DNA from: Syntrophaceae bacterium UBA6112
GTDB lineage: Bacteria; Desulfobacterota; Syntrophia; Syntrophales; UBA5619
Assembly (NCBI GenBank): GCA_002423465.1
Contig: DIWG01000023.1
Location: 1-36,136, forward strand
Length of the DNA: 36,136 nucleotides
Reading direction: 5' to 3'
This document shows, piece by piece, positions 1 to 6,651 of the stretch; within the stretch, counting starts at the first letter, position 1, and every line of letters begins with the position of its first letter. Made by a program: the position numbers and the translations under genes. The notes under the pieces are model-generated. The model worked only from the letters and a program-made list of their open reading frames with translations. It did no database searches and was not told where the DNA came from.

Positions 1-257
1 TCGGCCATTTCTTCATGGCCTTCGATATCGGGGCCTTCCTATCCATCGATTCGTTCAAACAGCGGGTGGACGGGCTGATCGACGAGTTGAAAGCTTCTCC
101 GCCCATGACGGGGTCTGCGGGTGTATTCATGCCCGGGGAGATGGAGTACATCAGCGAGCAGAAGATGCTCAAAAGCGGCATCCCGGTTTCCCGGGGGGTG
201 CTCAAGACCCTGGATGATTTTGCGGACAGGGTGGGCATAGCGCGGGTTCCGGCCTGA
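1..257 (+). CDS. Malate/L-lactate dehydrogenase family protein (Ldh_2 type), C-terminal end only
   Basis: The reading frame is already open at the left edge (from base 3: G-H-F-F-M-A-F-D) and stops at 257, so only about 85 C-terminal residues are present. The order GHFFMAFDIGAF, then a helix with a RVDGLIDELKASP-like stretch, then PGE and a GIPV segment matches the end of the NAD(P)-dependent malate/L-lactate/ureidoglycolate dehydrogenase family (Ldh_2), where this part packs against the active site and helps the dimer. The family oxidises 2-hydroxyacids in the cytoplasm. The substrate cannot be told from this fragment, and the catalytic and NAD-binding parts lie outside the window. The internal ATG at 15 is not a credible start because family similarity continues upstream of it. 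Confidence 0.72.
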   Translation, partial: GHFFMAFDIGAFLSIDSFKQRVDGLIDELKASPPMTGSAGVFMPGEMEYISEQKMLKSGIPVSRGVLKTLDDFADRVGIARVPA

Positions 258-303
258 TATTCCTGCCAATAATCGGTAGAATGAAGATGGGGGAAAAGGA
301 AAG

Positions 304-1833
304 ATGAAAACAAGATCCATGAAGAAGGCCTTTAGTTTCCGCAAAAGCCTTGCCCTATTTTATGTGCTTCTGAGTCTGTTGTTTACCCTGGCGTGTTCAA
401 ACTCGAGTTCGGACACTTCGCCGAAGACATTCACCATAAAGTATCCCAGTGTGGATGAACGGTACTTTGCTGAAAAAGGGGATTTTTATGTGGTCGGATT
501 ATTTCCTCAGGGAATTCAAGCGCCCGGGAATATACGCGTAGAGCTTTTCAGCGGTGCAACAGCTTCCGGAAATCCCGTAAGGAAATTGGAAAGCCAAGTG
601 GATGAGGTTACCGGGGTAACGCCGGACAGCGCCGTCGAGGCAGGTTACACGGAGGGCCGTGTTGTGGGGAAGATGACAAAGGCTCCGGACCTGATCAACA
701 CTCCCGGAGGATTCAGGTATCCGGGCAACAAGGTGCTGGTCACCAGGGAATTTTATGGCGCAATAATCCTGGGGGGATCGACAAAGGATTTTGATACCGA
801 TTACACGGATGCCGAGGGAAACCGGATGGAAGACTTGACCGAGGGTGTTTATACCGTCAAGGTCACCGGCCTGTCCGGCGAGGTGGCCTCACACACGGAA
901 ACCATCCAGGTGTATTTTAAACCGGTACGCAAGGTCTTTGGCGGCTTTCAACCCGACAACCACAGAAACAAATTTTTCGCCTTTACAACCGACAACGGTT
1001 ACGGAAAACTTTATGATCCCCTTCCCGGATACTTTTCCCCCATCAGCTGGTCTGATTCCTACATGATACAAAAACGGGCGAGGTTACGGAACTCGCTGGA
1101 GGTGGTCAATACGGTTGAAGGTGCAACCTACGGCACGCCTGACAATGCTCAGATCGGTTTCATTCTCTATAATTTGAAAGATAAAGGCGCAACAACCTGT
1201 CTGGAAATCGGTAAGGCAATCGCGACGAATGTCATAGACAGCCCCAATACGTACTTTTACTACTACAACAGCGGAGAGCCTGATATGACCTATGTCGCGA
1301 TGGATTCACAGAAGAAAACCCTTGATGGAACCATTACCCGGTTCGATTACGGAGACAGGCTGGTCTTGACGCGGGCAGCCGTCAGGGCGCGCGGAACAGG
1401 AGACGGTGACAACAAATTCAGCCTCGTAGACGAGACCCCCTCTACGCTTGATCTCAATGTCTCAGACGGTGTGCAGCTTGCAATCGGTGAGGAATTCGCC
1501 GTTTTCGGCGTCGTCACCCCCATACAGGCAGCGGTCACCGTAGATCCGGATAATTTCATGTACTATAATGTCGATAACCGGATCGCACAGATCCGTTACC
1601 GGATCACCGGCTCGCAGGGAACAATTGTCGCGGAGACGACCCGCAACGTCACGCTCGAAAGAGAATACTCCAAAGCAGTCCCGGCTGCCTGGTATCCCTC
1701 GATCTATGAATTTGAACATGAATTCAATCTGGCTGTCGAACCCGGCGCCTACAGGGTGGAACTGATTGCAATAGATCAGAAAGGAAATGAGGTTTCAGGG
1801 ACCGCAGAAACGTTTATTGTGGAGTATCGATAA
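304..1833 (+). CDS. Unrecognised outer-surface lipoprotein, 509 aa
   Basis: I do not recognise a family. The N-terminus is basic (residues 1-14 with several Lys/Arg), followed by a hydrophobic stretch (about 16-29) and a lipobox L-T-L-A-C with the lipidated Cys at residue 31. The next residue is Ser, so the Lol system would be expected to send it to the outer membrane. After a Ser/Asp-rich linker the protein is mostly beta-type sequence, rich in Thr, Val, Tyr and Gly. It contains phrases such as GVYTVKVTGL and, near the C-terminus, GAYRVELIAIDQKGNEV that read like immunoglobulin-like or cadherin-like sandwich domains; this is a guess from pattern only. An AAGGAAAG ribosome site lies just before ATG 304; ATG 319 is a possible alternative. 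It is followed by a convergent gene, so it is probably transcribed alone or with the gene upstream. Confidence 0.8.
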   Translation: MKTRSMKKAFSFRKSLALFYVLLSLLFTLACSNSSSDTSPKTFTIKYPSVDERYFAEKGDFYVVGLFPQGIQAPGNIRVELFSGATASGNPVRKLESQVDEVTGVTPDSAVEAGYTEGRVVGKMTKAPDLINTPGGFRYPGNKVLVTREFYGAIILGGSTKDFDTDYTDAEGNRMEDLTEGVYTVKVTGLSGEVASHTETIQVYFKPVRKVFGGFQPDNHRNKFFAFTTDNGYGKLYDPLPGYFSPISWSDSYMIQKRARLRNSLEVVNTVEGATYGTPDNAQIGFILYNLKDKGATTCLEIGKAIATNVIDSPNTYFYYYNSGEPDMTYVAMDSQKKTLDGTITRFDYGDRLVLTRAAVRARGTGDGDNKFSLVDETPSTLDLNVSDGVQLAIGEEFAVFGVVTPIQAAVTVDPDNFMYYNVDNRIAQIRYRITGSQGTIVAETTRNVTLEREYSKAVPAAWYPSIYEFEHEFNLAVEPGAYRVELIAIDQKGNEVSGTAETFIVEYR

Positions 1834-1928
1834 TCACCCTTGAACCTGTCGCGGGGTGAAAATGATCCAAAGAAATCCGCAATCGATACCCCATAGGCGA
1901 AAATACGGATGATCGCCCCCTTTCATCT

Positions 1929-2891
1929 TCACCGGTCGGTGGCCAGTGGCGGCGCAATGGACAGTTCACTCACCTGCCGGTACAGTTCGGGCGTCATGTC
2001 GATCTCCAGGGACTGGAGCGAATCCTCCAACTGTTCGGTGTTGCGCGCGCCGATGATGGGAGCCGTGACCGCCGGATGACGGCTCACCCAGGCCACCGCC
2101 AGGGCGGCTGGACGGTAACCGTGCTCCTGCGAGAATTGGACGAATTTCCTGACCGTCTCCCGGAGCCGCGGATCGCCGTATCGTTTTTGGTATTCGCTGT
2201 CTTCGACAAGCCTCCCTGCCGAAAGGGGTTGGTCCTGCAGATATTTGCCCGTCAGCATGCCTCCGGCCAGGGGGTTGTAGGGGATCACGGCCAGATTTTC
2301 CGCCGCCGCCATCGGCAGGATCTCTACCTCCGCCTGGCGCTTGACGAGATTGTACATGGGTTCGATGCACCGGAATGGGTTCCATCCTTTGCGCCGGGAA
2401 ATGGCACGGGCCCTCATGATCTGCCAGGATGCGTAATTGCTTGCGGCCGGATAGAGGATCTTCCCCTGCTTGACCAGGTCGTCCAAGGCGCGCAGGGAAT
2501 CTTCCATGTCGGTCTCCGCGTCGAAGTGGTGCAGGAAATAAACGTCGATATGATCGGTTTTTAGCCTGCGGAGGCTCTGTTCGACGGAGGCCATGATGTG
2601 GCGACGGGAGGCGCCGCCCGCGTTGATGTCCGTACCGACCCGGCCGAATACCTTGGTCGTGATCACGACTTCATCGCGGCAGCCCTGGATCAGACCTCCC
2701 AGGATCCGCTCCGATTCCCCTTTGGCGTAGACGTTGGCGCAATCGAAAAAATTGATTCCCGCTTCACGGCAGCGGTTGAAGATGGCCGCCGATGCGGCCT
2801 CATCGGCTTCCCTGCCAAAGGTCATGGTTCCCATGCACAGCGGCGACACCTTTACCCCTGTGTTTCCCAACAATTTGTACGCCATCTTCAT
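1929..2891 (-). CDS. Aldo/keto reductase
   Basis: A full-length 320-residue aldo/keto reductase, a cytoplasmic NADPH-dependent (beta/alpha)8 barrel enzyme that reduces aldehydes or ketones. The catalytic tetrad is visible: Asp50 (NFFDCANVY), Tyr55, Lys80 (VITTKV) and His121 (DVYFLHHFD). The N-terminal LGNTGVKVSPLCMGTMTFG and the C-terminal cofactor segment around PIIGARNTEQLEDSL are typical of the group that includes YajO/YghZ-like and potassium-channel-beta-like reductases. The ATG at 2891 follows AGGAGACAGGAAA; a second in-frame ATG lies two codons later. The gene stands alone, pointing away from the nitronate monooxygenase gene. Its substrate cannot be inferred from sequence. A candidate promoter with a palindrome over the start of transcription lies about 120 bases upstream. 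Confidence 0.93.
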   Translation of the reverse strand: MKMAYKLLGNTGVKVSPLCMGTMTFGREADEAASAAIFNRCREAGINFFDCANVYAKGESERILGGLIQGCRDEVVITTKVFGRVGTDINAGGASRRHIMASVEQSLRRLKTDHIDVYFLHHFDAETDMEDSLRALDDLVKQGKILYPAASNYASWQIMRARAISRRKGWNPFRCIEPMYNLVKRQAEVEILPMAAAENLAVIPYNPLAGGMLTGKYLQDQPLSAGRLVEDSEYQKRYGDPRLRETVRKFVQFSQEHGYRPAALAVAWVSRHPAVTAPIIGARNTEQLEDSLQSLEIDMTPELYRQVSELSIAPPLATDR

Positions 2892-3007
2892 TTTCCTGTC
2901 TCCTTGCCGAAAAGATCTTCCCCATTCGGGGAATCAGGACCATGCACCCACCGCGGGATACGGGCTTGGTGCGGCGGCGGGCTCCTTCGTCGTCACCCGG
3001 AAATGTT

Positions 3008-3051
3008 TTGCAGTTGCTGCAATCAATATGAAGATCGGTTTAATATGTCAA
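3008..3051 (-). promoter_or_regulatory. Candidate promoter and operator for the aldo/keto reductase
   Basis: On the minus strand there is a perfect TTGACA (3051-3046), a 17-base spacer and a weak TATTGA -10 (3028-3023). Directly downstream, where transcription would begin, lies the hyphenated palindrome TTGCAG-TTG-CTGCAA (3022-3008). A repressor site in this position would be usual. This is inference from sequence only; the -10 matches consensus at three of six bases. The rest of the 2892-3297 gap shows no convincing gene. Confidence 0.35.
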
Positions 3052-3297
3052 GAAGTTTCCTTAGCGATGCGGCTTGTCCCGGGGAGGAGTCCCGGGTATT
3101 GGCGTTGATTCGGGAGGACCTTCGTTTTGCCGACATGCAGGGCCGGTATTTTCGGGGGGCGTGGTCGGCGTTCTTGCCAAGAGGGTCCAAATGTGTTAGA
3201 AGGGCGCCGTTTTGATGACCTGCCGCCCGTTCCATGCCGCGCCCGTAAACAAGTTTCGAGGATTGTTGATTCAATCGAACAGGAAAGGAGAAGGTTC

Positions 3298-4293
3298 ATG
3301 TTCAAGACGGCCATCACGGAAATGTTTGGTATCCGCCACCCCATCATCTGCGGGGCCATGATGTGGCTCTGCAAACCGCGACTCTGCGCTGCCGTTTCCA
3401 ACGCCGGCGGCATGGGCAACCTCACGGCGGGCAACTACGAAACGGAAGAGGCCTTCCGGGAGGCGATCCGCGAGACCCGGAGGCTGACGGACAAACCTTT
3501 CATGGTGAACATCACGCTTCTGCCCTCCGTCCGCATCACCTCGGAGCACCACAAGATCTACTGCCGCGTCTGCGCCGAGGAGCGGGTGAGCGGCATCGAG
3601 TTCTCCGGGACGCCGGCGGACAAGGCCTGCGGGCAGGAGACGGTCGATCTGCTGAAAAAGGCCGGGGTGAAGCTTTTCCATAAGGTCGGCGCCGTCCGGC
3701 ATGCCCTTCATGCCGAAAAGGTGGGTTATGACGGCATCTACGCGGCCGGCATCGAGGAGGGGGGGCATCCCCTGAACGACGACGTGACGACCATGGTCCT
3801 GACGCCGCGGATCGTCGATTCGGTGAAAATCCCGGTCGTGACCGTGGGGGGGATCGCCGACGGTAGGTCGCTCGCGGCCGCGCTGGTGCTGGGAGCGCAG
3901 GGGGTCATGATGGCGAGCCGCTTCGTGGCGACCCAGGAGTGCGAGGTTCATGAAAACATCAAACAGGAACTTCTGAAGAGGCAGGAACATGAGACGCTGA
4001 TCTTCGGAAAGTCGATCGGCCTCCAGGGACGCGCGCTCAAGAACCGGGTCATCGAGGAGGTCCTCGCCATCGAGGCGCGGGGCGGGGGGCTGGCGGAATT
4101 GATCCCGCTTCTGGCCGGTCCGCGGATCAGGGAGGCCTGGGAGAAGGGTGAAGTGGATTACGCCCCGCTGATGGTCGGCCAGTCCATCGGCCTGATTCGC
4201 GACATTCCGACCTGCCGGGAACTGATCGAGCGGATGGCGGCCGAGGCCGAAGAGCACCTGGAACGCACCCGCCGGATGATCCATGGCGTTTGA
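3298..4293 (+). CDS. Nitronate monooxygenase-like FMN enzyme (2-nitropropane dioxygenase family), copy 1
   Basis: A 331-residue TIM-barrel flavoenzyme of the nitronate monooxygenase / 2-nitropropane dioxygenase family, which also includes the FMN enoyl-ACP reductase FabK. Visible family marks are the N-terminal RHPIICGAMMW, SNAGGMGNLTAG, a GGH (His157, the position of the usual catalytic His), the phosphate-binding GGIADGR (184-190) and GAQGVMMASRF (199-209). The frame is open for 57 codons upstream of 3298, but similarity begins at MFKTAITEMFGIR and AGGAAAGGAGAAGG precedes ATG 3298, so I use that start. It is followed by a paralogue 231 bases on. Whether it oxidises nitronates or acts on an enoyl thioester cannot be decided from sequence; the anaerobic setting makes a true monooxygenase role doubtful. 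Confidence 0.85.
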   Translation: MFKTAITEMFGIRHPIICGAMMWLCKPRLCAAVSNAGGMGNLTAGNYETEEAFREAIRETRRLTDKPFMVNITLLPSVRITSEHHKIYCRVCAEERVSGIEFSGTPADKACGQETVDLLKKAGVKLFHKVGAVRHALHAEKVGYDGIYAAGIEEGGHPLNDDVTTMVLTPRIVDSVKIPVVTVGGIADGRSLAAALVLGAQGVMMASRFVATQECEVHENIKQELLKRQEHETLIFGKSIGLQGRALKNRVIEEVLAIEARGGGLAELIPLLAGPRIREAWEKGEVDYAPLMVGQSIGLIRDIPTCRELIERMAAEAEEHLERTRRMIHGV

Positions 4294-4310
4294 AGCGGCC
4301 CGTGCAGACG

Positions 4311-4489
4311 GTCGAAAATCACGATCCCTTCGCGTGCTGGATATTTTTCGACCCTGTAGCTGCTCGCTGCGCTGCCGGGAAAAAACTCGCGCTTCGCGCT
4401 CAAACAATTTTCCCGGCGGCCGCTGCGCTGCGCGCACAGGGTACCCCAAAAAATCTCCAATGCACGCTTCCGGGATGACGATTTTCGGG
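4311..4489. repeat. Nested imperfect palindrome, MITE- or REP-like intergenic element
   Basis: Almost the whole gap between the two paralogous flavoenzyme genes folds on itself. The outer arms 4312-4348 and 4449-4488 are imperfect reverse complements (the left begins TCGAAAATCACGATCCC, the right ends GGGATGACGATTTTCGG). The inner arms 4351-4383 and 4408-4442 also pair (ACCCTGTAGC...GCCGGGAAAA against TTTTCCCGGC...ACAGGGT). The centre 4384-4407 holds another small GC-rich hairpin around GCGCTTCGCGC. No ORF-like coding signal is seen. The shape fits a miniature inverted-repeat element or a REP/BIME cluster. No second copy was noticed in this window, so mobility is inference. Confidence 0.65.
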
Positions 4490-4524
4490 CTGAACATAGA
4501 CTAAAGGGACGGAAGGAATCGGTT

Positions 4525-5694
4525 TTGAAAACGCGCATCACCGAACTCTTCGGAATCCGCTATCCCATTCTCCTCTCCGGGATGAGTTGGATCAGCGTTC
4601 CAGCCATGGTGGCGGCGGTGTCGAATGCCGGGGGGCTCGGCATCCTGGCGACGGGGCCGCTCGATCCGAAACAGACCCGCGAGGCCGTCCGGGAGATTCG
4701 GAGGCGGACGGACAGACCCTTCGGGGCCAACACCTCCCTGATGCTTCCCGGCGCGACAAAGAATGCGGAGGTCCTTCTCGCCGAGCAGGTTCCGGTGATT
4801 AACTTCGCCCTCGGCAAAGGGGACTGGCTTGTCCGGGAGGCCCATGCCTACGGCGGCCGGGTCATCGCAACCGTAACCAATGCCTATCATACCGGAAGAG
4901 CCCGGGATTACGGATGCGACGCGGTCATTGCAACGGGGCACGAGGCGGCGGGTCACGGCGGGCCGGCGACCTCGCTTGTCCTCGTTCCTTCGCTTGCGGA
5001 CATGTTCGATATCCCCGTCATTGCGGCGGGTGGGTTCGCCGACGGCCGAGGACTGGCGGCGGCTCTGGCGCTGGGGGCGGATGGGATCGCCATGGGGACC
5101 CGGTTCATGAATACGAAGGAGAGCGCCCTGCATCAGAATTTCAAGCGGCTGGCCGTCTCAAAGGGGATCCAGGACACCCTCTACTCTCCCCATTTCGATG
5201 GAATTCCCTGCCGGGTCCTGGACACCCCGGCGGCGCGCAAAGTTATCAAGCAGCCGCTTAACCTGCCCGCGGCCTTTTTCAATGCCCGGCTCATCGCCCG
5301 GCAGATGCATCTTCCCTTTGCGAAACTGTGCGTCGGGGTCATTGCCTCCGGTTGGAAGACCACCCGCCAACTGGCCTATTTCGCCAACGCCTTTCGCCGG
5401 GTGCTGGCCGCGACGGAGGCAGGAGATGCTGAAAAGGGAGTCCTCCCCGCGGGCCAGGCGACGGGTCTCATTCACGACGAACCCACGGTGGCGGAGATCA
5501 TTTCCCGGATGGTCGCGGAAGCCGAGGCGGCGGAGCGGCGTCTGGTGGGTATGCTGGGTGAGGGGGTCCCGTCCGTTTCCGGGCGACAGATGAATCCGCC
5601 TGCGAGCGTATTTCCCGCGTCTTGCCGTGGGGATTGCGAGAGCACAACGAAATGGTTTGTGCCTCTTCAGGAGCGGAGATCTTCATCTATTTGA
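4525..5694 (+). CDS. Nitronate monooxygenase-like FMN enzyme, copy 2
   Basis: A 389-residue paralogue of the gene at 3298-4293. It starts with TTG at 4525 behind GGAAGGA (4511-4517); the first residues KTRITELFGIRYPILLSGM align with the start of copy 1, which supports the rare start codon. Family marks are SNAGGLGILATG, AAGHGGPAT with His144 at the usual catalytic position, AAGGFADGR and GADGIAMGTRFM. Compared with copy 1 it is longer, with an insertion around residues 210-290 and a low-complexity C-terminal tail of about 40 residues that ends 15 bases before the tatD start. FMN binding is expected; the substrate is unknown. The related subgroup in anaerobes is often annotated as enoyl-ACP reductase or nitronate monooxygenase without proof. 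Confidence 0.84.
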   Translation: MKTRITELFGIRYPILLSGMSWISVPAMVAAVSNAGGLGILATGPLDPKQTREAVREIRRRTDRPFGANTSLMLPGATKNAEVLLAEQVPVINFALGKGDWLVREAHAYGGRVIATVTNAYHTGRARDYGCDAVIATGHEAAGHGGPATSLVLVPSLADMFDIPVIAAGGFADGRGLAAALALGADGIAMGTRFMNTKESALHQNFKRLAVSKGIQDTLYSPHFDGIPCRVLDTPAARKVIKQPLNLPAAFFNARLIARQMHLPFAKLCVGVIASGWKTTRQLAYFANAFRRVLAATEAGDAEKGVLPAGQATGLIHDEPTVAEIISRMVAEAEAAERRLVGMLGEGVPSVSGRQMNPPASVFPASCRGDCESTTKWFVPLQERRSSSI

Positions 5695-5708
5695 AATATT
5701 CGACGATT

Positions 5709-6488
5709 ATGACGATTGACAGTCATGCACATTTGGAGATGGAGGCGTTCGACGGCGACCGGGACGCAGTCCTCGGGAGGGCGATGGCGGCCGGCCTGAC
5801 GGCGATCATTACGGTCGGAACGACGATTCCCGACTGCGAGAAGGCCGCGGCCCTTGCCTGTCTCCATCCGCAGCTCTATGCGGCCGTCGGTATCCACCCC
5901 CATGAGGTGAAGGGAATCGACGCCGGGACTTATGACGCCCTCCGGGCTCTTGCGAGGCAGGAGAAGGTGGTCGCCATCGGGGAGATCGGACTCGATTTTT
6001 TCTACGACCTCTCCCCGCGGGAGGTTCAACTCCAGCGGTTTGCGGAACAGCTCGATCTTGCCGAAGAGCTGAACCTGCCGGTGATCATTCACGACCGCGA
6101 GGCCCATGCGGAAACCCTGGCGATCCTCCGGCCGCGGAAGCGCCGTTTGCAGGGGGTTCTTCACTGTTTTTCAGGGGATACAGTGATGGCCCGGGAGTGT
6201 CTTGCTCTGGGATTTTATCTCTCCGTGGCCGGTCCCGTGACCTATCGGAAAGCGGATCAGCTCCGGGCGGTAGCACGGGAGATTCCCGCCGAGAGGCTTC
6301 TTATCGAAACCGACGCGCCGTACCTCGCACCGCAGCCCTGGCGGGGAAAGCGCAACGAGCCGGCCTATGTCGTGGAGACGGCCCGCTATCTGGCGGAGAT
6401 CCGGGGCATTGCGGCAGGAGAGTTGGAACGGTTGACGGAAGAGAACGCGCGTCGGCTTTTTGGTCTCGGGCCTCAATTTAACCCTTGA
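5709..6488 (+). CDS. tatD: TatD family metal-dependent hydrolase (3'-5' exonuclease type)
   Basis: A 259-residue amidohydrolase-fold protein of the TatD family, cytoplasmic, expected to bind two divalent metals and act as a DNase/RNase in DNA repair or RNA quality control. Metal-ligand motifs are in the usual order: DSHAHLE with His6 and His8 at the N-terminus, AIGEIGLDFFYD (Glu), VIIHDREAH (His), VLHCFSGD (His) and LLIETDAPYLAP (Asp). The start at 5709 gives the family's normal length and places DSHAHLE at the N-terminus. The frame is open further upstream, but that part overlaps the previous gene and shows no similarity. There is no strong ribosome site directly before ATG 5709 (GGAGCGGAG lies about 35 bases upstream), so translation may be coupled to the preceding gene. 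Confidence 0.93.
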   Translation: MTIDSHAHLEMEAFDGDRDAVLGRAMAAGLTAIITVGTTIPDCEKAAALACLHPQLYAAVGIHPHEVKGIDAGTYDALRALARQEKVVAIGEIGLDFFYDLSPREVQLQRFAEQLDLAEELNLPVIIHDREAHAETLAILRPRKRRLQGVLHCFSGDTVMARECLALGFYLSVAGPVTYRKADQLRAVAREIPAERLLIETDAPYLAPQPWRGKRNEPAYVVETARYLAEIRGIAAGELERLTEENARRLFGLGPQFNP

Positions 6489-6494
6489 TATCCC

Positions 6495-6523
6495 TTGATT
6501 ATCCGGGGAATATCCCCTATAAT
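6495..6523 (+). promoter_or_regulatory. Sigma-70 type promoter with palindromic spacer
   Basis: TTGATT (6495-6500), a 17-base spacer and a perfect TATAAT (6518-6523) lie directly after tatD and about 130 bases before the CheB-CheR gene. The spacer holds the inverted repeat GGGGA-ATA-TCCCC (6505-6517), which would put a bound dimer between -35 and -10. The promoter match is seen directly; regulation through the palindrome is inference. Confidence 0.7.
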
Positions 6524-6651
6524 GACCGCGGGATCATAGAACTCCTCATGGAAGTTCCGGAGAGACACAAGTTGTCGAGGGCTTGTTCTCCTCCATGTCA
6601 TATAACCTGCCCTCGCGTTTAGATAAGTCATCCAGTATAGGGAGGCCCGCC

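Noticed and set aside
3271..4497. 408-codon open frame on the minus strand opposite the first flavoenzyme gene
   Set aside because: Antisense to a well-supported gene and running through the palindromic element; composition rich in Arg, Asp, His and Pro, with no recognisable domain.
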